DNA of 16,774 bases from Mycoemilia scoparia (Eukaryota > Kickxellomycota > Kickxellomycetes > Kickxellales > Kickxellaceae): positions 1 through 16,774 of the forward strand of contig JANBPU010000323.1 in assembly GCA_027575805.1 (NCBI GenBank), written 5' to 3'. Positions 16,442-16,774 of this stretch are shown piece by piece. A program made the translations under genes and the position numbers. Each line of letters starts with the position of its first letter. Position 1 is the stretch's first letter. The notes under the pieces are model-generated. The model ran no database searches. It saw only the letters and a program-made list of their open reading frames with translations, and was not told the DNA's origin.

Positions 16442-16774
16442 TGGAACACAGCTGTTTTTAGCTTGGATATTTCCACATGATACCTCATGTTTATTTACAC
16501 ACATAGCAATAGTTAGGTTGTAACCTGATGGGATGTGGTAAACCTCATGGTAGTAACTAGTAATAAGACATTTCATCTAACCCCTTTGCTTTTCAGTGCT
16601 TCATTTTTTATCCTTTCCTATTCTACTTCCACTTTATTATTTATACCTATTCCTACATTTCCATATTTTGTTTCATGATGTTTTTTTATATTTGTCAGCC
16701 AATAATTTGGGTAATGGTTGCTGTGGTTCAAGGTGCTTGGGTAACCCAATACATTGACCCTCCTGGCCACCATC
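16442..16774. other. AT-rich right end of the window, nothing recognised
   Basis: No convincing reading frame, RNA gene or repeat. A gene could begin beyond the right edge. Confidence 0.4.

Noticed and set aside
16010..16523. Plus-strand frames of 95 and 81 codons near the right end
   Set aside because: They pass through the MITE chain A2/A3/A4/C4 and change reading content with each element.
1..16774. tRNA, rRNA, CRISPR array or bacterial-type operon
   Set aside because: No GGTTCRANNCC-type T-loop with cloverleaf, no rRNA motifs and no regularly spaced repeats with unique spacers were seen. The short repeats are dispersed inverted-repeat elements and microsatellites.

Overview
The window reads as nuclear DNA of a fungus, most likely an early-diverging (zygomycete-grade) lineage. 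The evidence is short GTAAGT...AG introns, a tropomyosin of exactly 161 residues once spliced (the fungal length), a fungal-type leucine-rich-repeat protein, two YkwD-type CAP (SCP/PR-1-like) secreted proteins, and GC-richer, C-ending-codon exons in AT-rich intergenic DNA full of microsatellites. The genus cannot be named from this sequence.

Layout. 1-712: a chain of four short inverted-repeat elements. 1870-2574 (+): secreted CAP protein 1. 2575-6675: about 4 kb without a convincing gene, holding two more elements and several microsatellites, ending in a TATA box and a pyrimidine-rich leader. 6676-7584 (+): secreted CAP protein 2 with a Pro/Gln repeat tail. 8721-9464 (+): mitochondrial Mn superoxide dismutase. 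9980-11286 (-): a four-exon PITH-domain protein, convergent with the SOD gene. 11457-11946: an unresolved coding-like segment. 12200-12995 (-): three-exon tropomyosin. 13540-15528 (+): a two-exon LRR protein, divergent from tropomyosin. 15997-16439: a second chain of elements. No operon logic applies. The two CAP genes are paralogues in the same orientation; the other genes are unrelated housekeeping or cytoskeletal functions.

The most unusual content is non-coding. I find fifteen copies of three related non-autonomous inverted-repeat element families (called A, B and C here, about 100-150 bp). They have TGG...CCA ends and flanking 2-bp, mostly TA, target duplications. Several are joined end to end with exactly one shared TA between neighbours, which makes CCATATGG junctions, and two pairs are head-to-head inverted dimers. 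Two copies sit in introns of the PITH gene, one directly after the SOD stop codon and one just upstream of the LRR gene. No transposase is present in the window.
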